Assembly (NCBI GenBank): GCA_001577135.1
Contig: LSCK01000043.1
Coordinates: 1-13,286 of the forward strand
Direction of reading: 5' to 3'
From: Cloacimonetes bacterium TCS60
GTDB taxonomy: Bacteria; Cloacimonadota; Cloacimonadia; JGIOTU-2
DNA: 13,286 bases
Below are positions 1-7,381 of the stretch, one piece after another (position 1 is the first letter of the stretch; the number at the start of each line of letters is the position of its first letter). The notes beneath the pieces are model-generated. The model was not told the origin of the DNA. It saw only the letters and a list, made by a program, of their open reading frames with translations, and made no database searches. A program made the translations under genes and the position numbers.

Positions 1-678
1 AGTATTACTGCTATTATCCTGCAAAAAATATATCTGATGCCAATTTTAGGATTCCTTGGTGCAATGCTGTCTACCTTCCTTGTCTGGCAACTAGCTAAAA
101 GCAGGAAAGTTGTAGAACGGACAAAATTGATTTTGGCGGGGATAATTCTCAATCTCTTTTTTTCAGCTCTAATCGCACTTCTTATGAGTTTTTTTCAGAA
201 AGAATTAGGACAAATATTCTCTGTTCTAATGGGAAATTTGAATTATATTTTTTCACAATTTTCCATCAACATCCTCTGGACAGTCACTATAATTTCCTTG
301 GCAGGAGTATTCCTGATGATATTTTTTGCAAATCGTATCAACATACTCTCATTAGGAGATTATACAGCAGACAGTATGGGAGTTGATGTACAAGCCACAC
401 GGAAGTTTTTGTTTGTGTTCTCCTCTTTGCTGGTTGGTCTGGTAGTTTCTTTTACTGGAATAATTGGCTTCGTTGGCTTGATTATTCCGCACATAAGCCG
501 CATGCTCATTGGTAACGACAACCGACTCCTTCTCCCGTTATCTGCTATTCTCGGAGCTACTTTTTTGGTCCTATGCGATACTGTCGCCCGCACCGCCTTT
601 ATCATTGAACTCCCCGTCGGTGTGGTTACTGCTCTGTTTGGTGCGCCCTTTTTTATCTATTTACTAAAAAGAAGTTAA
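1..678 (+). CDS. BtuC/FecCD-type ABC transporter permease, 5'-truncated by window edge
   Basis: This is the inner-membrane permease subunit of a binding-protein-dependent importer for cobalamin, iron-siderophore or heme. The reading frame is open from base 1, so the true start lies upstream; about 225 C-terminal residues of a family that is usually 320-350 aa are visible. Several long hydrophobic segments are present. The family hallmark is the late stretch GIIGFVGLIIPHISRM (about bases 457-513), the cytoplasmic coupling region that contacts the ATPase. The C-terminus LPVGVVTALFGAPFFIYLL is also typical. The gene ends in a double stop (TAATAA). No ATPase gene follows directly. The next + strand transporter gene is the ATPase 2.4 kb away, beyond a convergent Fe-S operon. 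The family is certain; the substrate is inferred only from the BtuB-like receptor further along. Confidence 0.93.
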   Translation, partial: SITAIILQKIYLMPILGFLGAMLSTFLVWQLAKSRKVVERTKLILAGIILNLFFSALIALLMSFFQKELGQIFSVLMGNLNYIFSQFSINILWTVTIISLAGVFLMIFFANRINILSLGDYTADSMGVDVQATRKFLFVFSSLLVGLVVSFTGIIGFVGLIIPHISRMLIGNDNRLLLPLSAILGATFLVLCDTVARTAFIIELPVGVVTALFGAPFFIYLLKRS

Positions 679-758
679 TAATCGCTTGGCGCGTCCCAGG
701 TAAAATTTTTGTTTACATTGCTCTTTGAAAAATAAATAGAGTGAAAGATGAATAATTC

Positions 759-1394
759 TTACACCAGATTGATTTCAATTTTGTTAGCTTTTTCAAACTG
801 GGCAAGGTGTTCTCTAATCTCTTTCTTGACATCATCCAAAAATTTATCATCCTCGTCCATCTCCAGGTCGATAATAATATTATTTTCATTATCCACACCT
901 ACGTATTTAACCAACTTCAACGTAAGAATATCCACCCCAACTTTGCCGTAAATTATCTTTTCTAACTCTTTTTCCACATTGCTCTTACTTAAACTATCAT
1001 CAAATTGCTTACCTAAATGTGTTTCCTCATAATTTTTTATGGCAGAACGCAATGCATCCACAGCCAGGACAGAACAGTGCATCTTCACCGGAGGCAGTCC
1101 ACCCAGTTCCTCAGCAGCCTGTTTCCAGGTTAGCTCTTTAGCTTCTTCTAATGTCTTACCTTTAGCCATATCTGTAATAATGGAGGCAGTAGCTATGTTG
1201 GAAGCACAGCCGTAAGATTGAAATTTAATATCTTTAATAACGTGCGTACCTTCTTCAATGTCCAGATAAACTGATAGCTGATCACCACAGGCGGGGCTTC
1301 CCTCTGTGGCAAATCCAGCAGGTTCTGTTAACTCTCCCACGTTGTGTGGATTTTTAAAATGTTCGATTACCTTTTCTGAATATTTTATAGCCAT
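759..1394 (-). CDS. iscU: IscU/NifU-type Fe-S cluster scaffold with a cysteine-free C-terminal extension
   Basis: This cytoplasmic scaffold assembles [2Fe-2S]/[4Fe-4S] clusters from sulfur delivered by the neighbouring cysteine desulfurase. Residues 1 to about 124 are an IscU/NifU N-terminal domain. The three ligand cysteines are present: C36 in ACGD, C63 in YGCAS and C107 in MHCSV. The conserved Asp is D38, and the GKTLEEA segment is present. IscU is normally 125-150 aa; this protein has 211. The extra residues 125-211 predict as helix-strand-strand-helix-strand, a topology like Nfu or MIP18 domains, but contain no cysteine, so they cannot carry the usual Nfu CxxC cluster site. An AGGAG ribosome site sits just before ATG 1394. 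The start is 14 bp after the iscS stop, so the two are co-transcribed. The Cys-free tail may be a degenerate Nfu domain or a partner-binding module; this is inference. Confidence 0.93.
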   Translation of the reverse strand: MAIKYSEKVIEHFKNPHNVGELTEPAGFATEGSPACGDQLSVYLDIEEGTHVIKDIKFQSYGCASNIATASIITDMAKGKTLEEAKELTWKQAAEELGGLPPVKMHCSVLAVDALRSAIKNYEETHLGKQFDDSLSKSNVEKELEKIIYGKVGVDILTLKLVKYVGVDNENNIIIDLEMDEDDKFLDDVKKEIREHLAQFEKANKIEINLV

Positions 1395-1408
1395 AGCTTC
1401 TCCTACAT

Positions 1409-2587
1409 TTATTTCTTTTTACTCAGAGGACTTCTCCTTCTGAGCTCAGTAATTGTCTTATCGAGCGAATCGATCGTCCTATTTATTTGTTTCTCCGTGA
1501 CAAATTTATCTAAAGTAAATCTCACTGATCCATGGGATTCTTCAAATGTTCTACCCGTATTCATCATAATATAATCTGCTTTCAGATCCTCGGAAGAACA
1601 GGCTGAACCGGTTTCTACATGAACGTCGGCAAAATTCAGCATCACCATAATCGCTTCTCCTTCTGCTGCCATAAATGATACATTCAGGTGAGCAGGACTT
1701 CTTTCTCCCAGCCGTGGCCCGTTCAATCTTATATCATCAATCTTTGATTTAATCCCTTCGTAGAGCTGGTTTTGTAATTTTCTCAGTTGCTTAACATGCG
1801 CTTCAAAATCTTCATAAATTAGTTCTGCAGCTTTGGTGATACCAACAATCCCCGGCACATTTACTACTCCCGGTTTAAGTGAATGCATGCGCACAATACC
1901 GTGCTGTGTACGTTCAACTTCTGTTCCTTTTTTCAGATATAAAATTCCTGTACCCTTGGGCCCATTGAATTTATGCCCTGATATTGAAATTGCATCTATG
2001 TTCTGCTTCTTCACATCTATAGGTATCTTAGTGTAGGCTTCGCATGAGTCCAAAAACAGATTGATTTTATGATCAGATGCTTGAAGAATTTTTCCAATTT
2101 CGTCAATTTTTTGTACTGTTCCCAGTGTATGATTTATATGAGTCAAAGCAACTAATGTCGTATCTTGTCGTATTGAATCTTGCAACTCTTCCAAATCCAG
2201 ATATCCGTCTTCATCCGCAGAAATATACGTTCCTTTATATCCTTCTTCCTCCAGGGCTTTAAAGACAGTTAGTACAGAAGGATGAGAAATCCTTGAAGTA
2301 ATGAAATGCTTACCCTTTTCCTTGTTGGCGTACATCATACCTTTGATGGCAATATTATTTCCATCAGTACCACCATTGGTAAATATAATTTCTTCTGCCT
2401 CTGCATTGAGTGTTTTAGCTATTTTTTCCTGAGATTCAGACAGCTTATCTGCTATTTCATTTCCAATATTGGTAAAATCTCCAGGAAACCAGTATTTTTC
2501 CAGGAAATATGGCTTCATTGCTGCAAAAACTTTTGGATCCATGCGAGTAGTTTTACATGCATCAAGGTAAACCTGGTTTTTATTCAT
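1409..2587 (-). CDS. iscS: IscS/NifS-family cysteine desulfurase with a divergent PLP pocket
   Basis: This PLP enzyme of fold type I would convert cysteine to alanine and pass persulfide sulfur to IscU. Its 392 aa is the normal length. Key residues seen are the Schiff-base lysine K206 in SGHK, the PLP-nitrogen Asp D180, H102, T74, and the persulfide cysteine C330 in GSACSS. Aligned by eye with E. coli IscS, several usually invariant positions differ. GATE is GGTD (72-75), the second Asn of HVNNEIG is H153, the Gln after the PLP Asp is E183, the phosphate-contacting Thr of RSGT is V241, and GNPSS is replaced by WFPGD. A second cysteine, C11, lies in the N-terminal LDACKTT motif. An AGGAG site precedes ATG 2587. 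It lies 25 bp after rrf2 and 14 bp before iscU. Desulfurase is the best call given both catalytic residues and the operon. Confidence 0.92.
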   Translation of the reverse strand: MNKNQVYLDACKTTRMDPKVFAAMKPYFLEKYWFPGDFTNIGNEIADKLSESQEKIAKTLNAEAEEIIFTNGGTDGNNIAIKGMMYANKEKGKHFITSRISHPSVLTVFKALEEEGYKGTYISADEDGYLDLEELQDSIRQDTTLVALTHINHTLGTVQKIDEIGKILQASDHKINLFLDSCEAYTKIPIDVKKQNIDAISISGHKFNGPKGTGILYLKKGTEVERTQHGIVRMHSLKPGVVNVPGIVGITKAAELIYEDFEAHVKQLRKLQNQLYEGIKSKIDDIRLNGPRLGERSPAHLNVSFMAAEGEAIMVMLNFADVHVETGSACSSEDLKADYIMMNTGRTFEESHGSVRFTLDKFVTEKQINRTIDSLDKTITELRRRSPLSKKK

Positions 2588-2612
2588 CTTTTGCTCCTAT
2601 AAGTGAAAATAT

Positions 2613-3023
2613 CTAATTGCCTGTTAAAAAATCATCCAGTGTATAACTTTTGAGAAATTTATTTATGTTGTGATTAAACTTGCTCCAGAAAATACGGAAA
2701 GTGCAGTCGTCAACACTAACGCAGTTGCTTTCCTTGCTTCTTTCCAGGCAGCTGTGAATGTTAACCTCACCCTCTGCAGCTTGAATTATCTCATACATTG
2801 TAATATTTTTAGGACCCTTTTTTAAGAGATATCCACCTGTTTTCCCTTTCTTAGATTTTACAATTTCACGCTCTTTCAACCTGGAAAATAATTTTTCTAA
2901 AAACTTATGCGGAATATGTTGGTTCCTGGCTATCTGCGAAACAGGAATTGGTTTATCCGTCTTGTTCATAGCAAGCTCATAGACAGCTCTTAACATGTAA
3001 TCGGCATTAATTGATATTTTCAT
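2613..3023 (-). CDS. Rrf2/IscR-type transcriptional regulator
   Basis: This is a 136-aa winged-helix regulator of the Rrf2 family, probably sensing Fe-S cluster status. The N-terminal helix-turn-helix covers about residues 1-65: ISINADYMLRAVYELA, then the recognition region IPHKFLEKLFSRLK and the wing GKTGGYLL. The effector loop has three cysteines, C92, C101 and C107, that could ligate a cluster. IscR of E. coli uses C92, C98 and C104, so the first gap here is longer (CX8CX5C against CX5CX5C). It is the first gene of the rrf2-iscS-iscU operon, an arrangement known for IscR in many bacteria, where it represses its own operon. A palindrome lies about 30 bp upstream of its start, in the region shared with the divergent ATPase gene. 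Calling it IscR is reasonable but not proven, because Rrf2 paralogues such as NsrR and CymR share this layout. Confidence 0.9.
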   Translation of the reverse strand: MKISINADYMLRAVYELAMNKTDKPIPVSQIARNQHIPHKFLEKLFSRLKEREIVKSKKGKTGGYLLKKGPKNITMYEIIQAAEGEVNIHSCLERSKESNCVSVDDCTFRIFWSKFNHNINKFLKSYTLDDFLTGN

Positions 3024-3053
3024 ATTTTTATTTTTTATTAATTTTAAATTAAA

Positions 3054-3072
3054 ACATACTAAATTAGTAGGT
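3054..3072. promoter_or_regulatory. Palindromic candidate Rrf2/IscR operator
   Basis: The core TACTAA-A-TTAGTA (3057-3069) is a perfect 6-1-6 inverted repeat. Extending to 3054-3072 adds two more paired positions on each side with one mismatch. It sits in the 50-bp gap between the divergent rrf2 operon and the transporter ATPase gene. Rrf2-family proteins bind such dyads as dimers, so it could control both operons. No promoter boxes are clear enough to place it exactly relative to a transcription start. Confidence 0.5.
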
Positions 3073-3086
3073 GTTTGTCAAATATT

Positions 3087-3884
3087 ATGTTAAATATTTC
3101 TCAGCTTTATTTCGGTTACCGTAACAAACCGGTTCTAAGCAACATTTCCTGCAAAATACAATCACATGATTTTGTAGGAATAATCGGTCCTAATGGCGTA
3201 GGAAAATCTACATTAATCAAATGTCTTAGTGGATTTCTTACACCGGACAGGGGCGTGGTCTTGCTCAATCAAAAGCCATTGCATTCATATAGCAAGTTAG
3301 ATCTGGCCAAACAGGTTTCATTGGTGGCACAGGAGAGTTACTTCGAGTTTGACTTCAAAGTTCGCCAGGTAGTGCTCATGGGACGGTTTCCCTATCTAAA
3401 ATTCTGGCAGTCTTATTCCAAACAAGATATAGAAATCGTAGATAACATTTTAGAAGAATTAAAGATATGCTCCATTGCAAACAGGAACCTATCGGAATTA
3501 AGTGGAGGAGAATTCCAGCTTGTGATGATCGCTCGGGCTTTTGTACAAGACTGTCCCATCCTTCTATTCGATGAACCAGCTTCACATCTGGATATTCATC
3601 ATCAGATAAAAATATTCTCGATCCTTAAAAAGCTAAATATTGAAAAGAAGAAAACTATCATTGCCGTCTCACATAATATAAATTTAGCGGCTGAGTACTG
3701 CGACAAAATTTTGGTGATGAAAGATGGAACAGATGAATATTTTGATACTGTGGATGCAGTTATGCAACCAAAAAAGCTATCCCATGTATTCCAGACCCCT
3801 CTGACTATTACCGAAAATCCCTTTACCGGCAAACCTATGCTAACATATAATTATTTTTCCAATTCAAGAGATCGGGACTCATGA
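3087..3884 (+). CDS. BtuD/FecE-type ABC transporter ATPase
   Basis: This ATP-binding subunit energises vitamin B12 or iron-chelate import through a FecCD-family permease. All nucleotide-binding motifs are intact, numbered from ATG 3087: Walker A GPNGVGKST (34-42), Q-loop Gln82, signature LSGGE (138-142), Walker B ILLFDEP (158-164) and the switch His196. VLMGRFPYL is typical of this subfamily. I chose ATG 3087 (265 aa) because the product then begins MLNISQLYFGY as family members do. An in-frame TTG at 3075 would add four residues but has its AGGTG one base away, which is too close. The stop overlaps the receptor start (ATGA), so the two are translationally coupled. The promoter region is shared with rrf2. 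The cognate permease is probably the truncated gene at the left edge, although 2.4 kb of opposite-strand genes separate them. Confidence 0.93.
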   Translation: MLNISQLYFGYRNKPVLSNISCKIQSHDFVGIIGPNGVGKSTLIKCLSGFLTPDRGVVLLNQKPLHSYSKLDLAKQVSLVAQESYFEFDFKVRQVVLMGRFPYLKFWQSYSKQDIEIVDNILEELKICSIANRNLSELSGGEFQLVMIARAFVQDCPILLFDEPASHLDIHHQIKIFSILKKLNIEKKKTIIAVSHNINLAAEYCDKILVMKDGTDEYFDTVDAVMQPKKLSHVFQTPLTITENPFTGKPMLTYNYFSNSRDRDS

Positions 3885-6016
3885 AACGCACGCTCTTCCT
3901 CTCTTTTATCTTTTCTATAATTTTAATTACCTCTATCTGCCAAGCTGATATTAGCGGCAGAGTGATTGACACCCATACGTCGGCACCGTTGTCCCTGGTC
4001 AAAGTTCAATTGAGACCAGCAAACATAATAACCCTAACAGATAATGAGGGCTACTTTTCATTTGCGGCAGATAAAGGTAACAAATTAATAATAAGTAGAA
4101 TTGGATACAAAGAAAAATCTGTTGAAATTAACGCAGGTGAAACATTTCTTGTTATCAAATTGGAACCGAGTGACATAAAAATAGCTGGGATTAGTATCAG
4201 GGGTGATAAATCAAATTCTATTGCAGAAAAGCAAAATAATGTAGAGGTAATCGATGTTAAAAAAAATGTATCCATCGGTCTTTTACACAAGTTAGAAACC
4301 AATTCCAGCTTATTCATCCGGGAGAACTCCATGGGCGAGAAGTTGCTCAGTTTGAATGGTTGCAGCCAAAAACAGATCGCTATTTTGGTGGATGGGGTTA
4401 AGGTGAATACCAGTTCTGGGCAACAATCTGCCATCCAAATTCCCGCCTCCTTCATTGATAGAGTAGAGGTTTCAAGAGGAAGTAACTCAGCTTTAGCTGG
4501 GAGTTCTGCTCTAGGGGGTGTTGTTAATTTTATTCTTAACGAACCTGATACAACACAAAGCAAGCACAATTTTACCGTTACTACAGGAAGTTGGCAGAAG
4601 TACTCCGTAAATTATAACGGTACCTTTGAAATGAATGACCTCAAAATTCTAATGAGCCTTAATTCACAAACTGCTAAAAACAACTTTTCTTATTTCAATA
4701 AGATTGAGAATTCAGAAAAAAAACGCATGAACAATGAATATACAAGCAGTTCATTTCAATTAAAACTAAACAATCCTCTGGCCAAAAGTATTAATCAGAA
4801 GCTGTCTTTTTACTTGCAGTCCACAAAAAAGGGAATACCCGGACAAACCACAGATTACATGTATTATAAAAAAGCAACTGCCTGCTCTGAATTGTCCAGA
4901 ATTCATAGCAAAACCACTTTTGATTTTCCGAGCTCACTGCTATATTTAGACATTCTATACAAAGAGCAGACAAGCCATTATGAAAATACCGAATCAGATG
5001 TTTTTCATAAGTATGATTCACACAACAACACTAAAATCATCACATCCAACCTATCTTTGAATTACACAAAAAATATTTTTTCTAGCGCAGCGAGCATCAA
5101 TTTTCGCTATGAAAGTTACAAGTTTGATAACTTGCTCGAGAATGGGCTTGAACAATCCATTCCCCTCAAAATTCGTCGTACCCTATCATTTATAAATCAT
5201 AATGAACTAGAATTGAACCCACATTCTGCGCTCTACAAAATTAATTCCGGATTTAGATATGACCGTATCTTTGATGAAGCAAATGCCTTATCTTATAATC
5301 TGGGATTGGAAATTATTCCGGAATTTTGGCACAACTTATCTTTAAGTTTTAATGCAGGAAACTCCTACCGTTTACCTGAATTTACATCTCTTTTTTGGAA
5401 GGGTGACTCCAGGGTACAGGGAAATCCGGATTTAGACCCGGAATTAGCACATTCAGTAGAATCAACTCTCCAGTGGAACAATGATTTACATACCATTTCT
5501 ATATCAGGTTTTATCAACAAAATAGACAACTTGATCTACTGGCACAGAACAGCTCTGGGAATTTGGACCCCTAAAAATCTAGCTACAGCAAAGATTTCAG
5601 GATTAAGATCGAAAATCCAGACCAGCCCCTGGGAATTTCTTTCCCTTTCTTCTAGCTTTACCAGGCTAAACCCTATTAATAAGACTACAGATTCTGACCA
5701 TTACGGCAACTATTTGATCTATAAATCATTGCATAAATGGATAACAGAAATTCAATTTCATCTAAAAAAGTTAAACTTCTACTTCCGAAACAAAAATATA
5801 GGCAGGCAGTTTACAAATTTTGATAATTTAGTTAAATTAAATGGCTACAATATCTGTGACCTTGGTTTTTCCTATGAGATCGATGCGTCTAAAAATATTT
5901 ATTTAGATACAAAATTCCAAATAACCAATGTTTTTTCCGAATCATACGAAAACTATAGATACATACCAGCCGCGGGCAGAGGATATAGCTTTAAAGTAGA
6001 ATTAAATATAAAATAG
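3881..6016 (+). CDS. BtuB-like TonB-dependent outer-membrane receptor
   Basis: This 711-aa outer-membrane transporter takes up a scarce nutrient using TonB energy. Residues 1-22 form a signal peptide with likely cleavage after ICQA. Residues 23 to about 100 are a carboxypeptidase-regulatory-like beta-sandwich (ISGRVIDTHTSAPL; TDNEGYFSF), common in Bacteroidota-type receptors. The plug spans about 115-223, with ILVDGVKVN and IDRVEVSRG then ALGGVVNFIL. The remainder is the 22-strand barrel. BtuB-like barrel features are YRLPEFTSLF followed by QGNPDLDPE, and a C-terminus with SYENY then AAGRGYSF, close to the DYETV...TAGREY of E. coli BtuB. No clear TonB box was seen. The start overlaps the ATPase stop by 4 bp. 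Cobalamin is the best-supported substrate, by resemblance and by the adjacent propeller protein; a ferric siderophore remains possible. Confidence 0.9.
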   Translation: MKRTLFLSFIFSIILITSICQADISGRVIDTHTSAPLSLVKVQLRPANIITLTDNEGYFSFAADKGNKLIISRIGYKEKSVEINAGETFLVIKLEPSDIKIAGISIRGDKSNSIAEKQNNVEVIDVKKNVSIGLLHKLETNSSLFIRENSMGEKLLSLNGCSQKQIAILVDGVKVNTSSGQQSAIQIPASFIDRVEVSRGSNSALAGSSALGGVVNFILNEPDTTQSKHNFTVTTGSWQKYSVNYNGTFEMNDLKILMSLNSQTAKNNFSYFNKIENSEKKRMNNEYTSSSFQLKLNNPLAKSINQKLSFYLQSTKKGIPGQTTDYMYYKKATACSELSRIHSKTTFDFPSSLLYLDILYKEQTSHYENTESDVFHKYDSHNNTKIITSNLSLNYTKNIFSSAASINFRYESYKFDNLLENGLEQSIPLKIRRTLSFINHNELELNPHSALYKINSGFRYDRIFDEANALSYNLGLEIIPEFWHNLSLSFNAGNSYRLPEFTSLFWKGDSRVQGNPDLDPELAHSVESTLQWNNDLHTISISGFINKIDNLIYWHRTALGIWTPKNLATAKISGLRSKIQTSPWEFLSLSSSFTRLNPINKTTDSDHYGNYLIYKSLHKWITEIQFHLKKLNFYFRNKNIGRQFTNFDNLVKLNGYNICDLGFSYEIDASKNIYLDTKFQITNVFSESYENYRYIPAAGRGYSFKVELNIK

Positions 6017-6031
6017 AAAGGAATATCATTC

Positions 6032-7336
6032 GTGTTAGAGAAAAATACGAGATCATTAAAGAAAAATTTAATAAATATAAAAATTGTAATTGTTTTGATT
6101 ATTGTTCTGGTTAACACTTTAGTTTTTAGTCACGAGCTATTTATAGTAAATAGTCAGAGTGAAACTATTTCCAAATATGATACTGAGACGTATTTAGTGG
6201 AAAACCATATTCTCGCTGTGGGACAATATGCCAATCAAATTTATATTGAAGAAAATACAGGGTATATTGTAAATTCAGGAGAGCACAATATTCAGGTAGT
6301 TGATCTCGAGAATGTAACCACCATGGGTTACATCCAGTGTCCAAATGGCTCTAACCCATATTGGGTAAAGATAACGGAATCCGGTAACAAGGGCTATGTG
6401 AGCGGAATGTTTACAAATTCCGTTTTTACATTCAATCCTGATACGTACGAAATTACGGGAACTATTTCTGTGGGCAATAGTCCGGAGGGATTATGCCTGC
6501 ATGAAAACAAGTTATATGTAATGAATTCATCCTACGGGCAGAGTTCGGGTAGTGTATCTGTTATTGATACACAAACTGATACTGTTTTAGAAACCATTAC
6601 AGTTGGTAACAATCCCCAGTTTGCAGCTGTAGATTCTTATGACAAATTACATGTAGTTTGCACGGGCAATTATGGTTATTCCTCTCCTGCTATTTGGGGT
6701 GAAGTTTATGTGATAAATATAAATGATTACACAGATTTTTCCATTCTGGACGTTGGAGCATCTCCCACCAGAATAAATATCAATGATGAGGGAGAAGCAT
6801 TCCTGGCAGATGGAAATGGTTTAGGGTACATTATTTATAATACGGATGACCTGAGTATAGAATACTCATCGGACGATCTGTTTTCTAGTGGTGGAGCATT
6901 TATTGCTTTTGATGATAATGATAACGTCTATCTGGGCGATGCTATAGATTGGGTAAATAATGGTATGGTGAGAATTTATAATTCAGAAGAAGTGTTTATT
7001 GATAGTTTTAATGTAGGCGTAGCCCCGGTGGATGGCACTTTTCTCTATGCAAACAATGGTACAAATAACCAGCCCCAAAACTCCACGACCTTGCGCAACT
7101 ATCCTAATCCCTTTAAAAGAGAAACTACTTTTTACTGTAATGTAAAGCCACAAAAAACCAGTAGTAATATCAAAATATTTAATATAAAAGGACAAATAAT
7201 AGATGAAGTTACCGTTGATCAGGATACTCATCTTGGACATTGGGATGCCGCACAATTTGCTTCGGGAGTCTATTTTTATAAAACTGACCAGGCAGAAGCA
7301 CAGGTAAAGAAATTGATAAAGTTAGGAGGCAAATAG
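6032..7336 (+). CDS. Secreted YVTN/YncE-like beta-propeller protein with C-terminal sorting domain (possible BtuG-like capture protein)
   Basis: Residues 1-33 are a signal peptide: a basic N-region, a hydrophobic core at about 17-32, and likely cleavage near VFS. Residues about 34-345 carry repeated blade motifs such as GTISVGNSPEGLCLHENKLYVMNS-type units (YVTN repeats), as in YncE and BtuG. Residues 354-434 are a C-terminal sorting-type domain that opens with LRNYPNPF and contains IFNIKGQII and FASGVYFYK, as in type IX secretion or FlgD-like tails. The GTG start at 6032 is supported by AGAAAGGA at 6015-6022, and the gene lies 15 bp after the receptor, so it is in the same operon. In Bacteroides the propeller lipoprotein BtuG sits on BtuB and captures cobalamin. 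This protein could do the same, but has no lipobox. Ligand binding is inferred from context only. Confidence 0.85.
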   Translation: MLEKNTRSLKKNLINIKIVIVLIIVLVNTLVFSHELFIVNSQSETISKYDTETYLVENHILAVGQYANQIYIEENTGYIVNSGEHNIQVVDLENVTTMGYIQCPNGSNPYWVKITESGNKGYVSGMFTNSVFTFNPDTYEITGTISVGNSPEGLCLHENKLYVMNSSYGQSSGSVSVIDTQTDTVLETITVGNNPQFAAVDSYDKLHVVCTGNYGYSSPAIWGEVYVININDYTDFSILDVGASPTRININDEGEAFLADGNGLGYIIYNTDDLSIEYSSDDLFSSGGAFIAFDDNDNVYLGDAIDWVNNGMVRIYNSEEVFIDSFNVGVAPVDGTFLYANNGTNNQPQNSTTLRNYPNPFKRETTFYCNVKPQKTSSNIKIFNIKGQIIDEVTVDQDTHLGHWDAAQFASGVYFYKTDQAEAQVKKLIKLGGK

Positions 7337-7381
7337 CACGGTCTGCTTCATAAGTGGGAAAAGAATTTAATTTTACTTTTT

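Noticed and set aside
700..716. GTAAA/TTTAC inverted repeat between the permease and iscU, considered as a convergent terminator
   Set aside because: A 5-bp A-T-rich stem with no GC core or adjacent T-tract; expected by chance.
3024..3086. A cobalamin riboswitch ahead of the ATPase-receptor operon
   Set aside because: The gap is far shorter than a cobalamin riboswitch and shows no B12-box-like element.
4051..4569. A 172-codon open frame on the minus strand inside the receptor gene
   Set aside because: It lies wholly within the well-supported BtuB-like receptor, has low-complexity hydrophobic content and no recognisable domain; it is a shadow frame.
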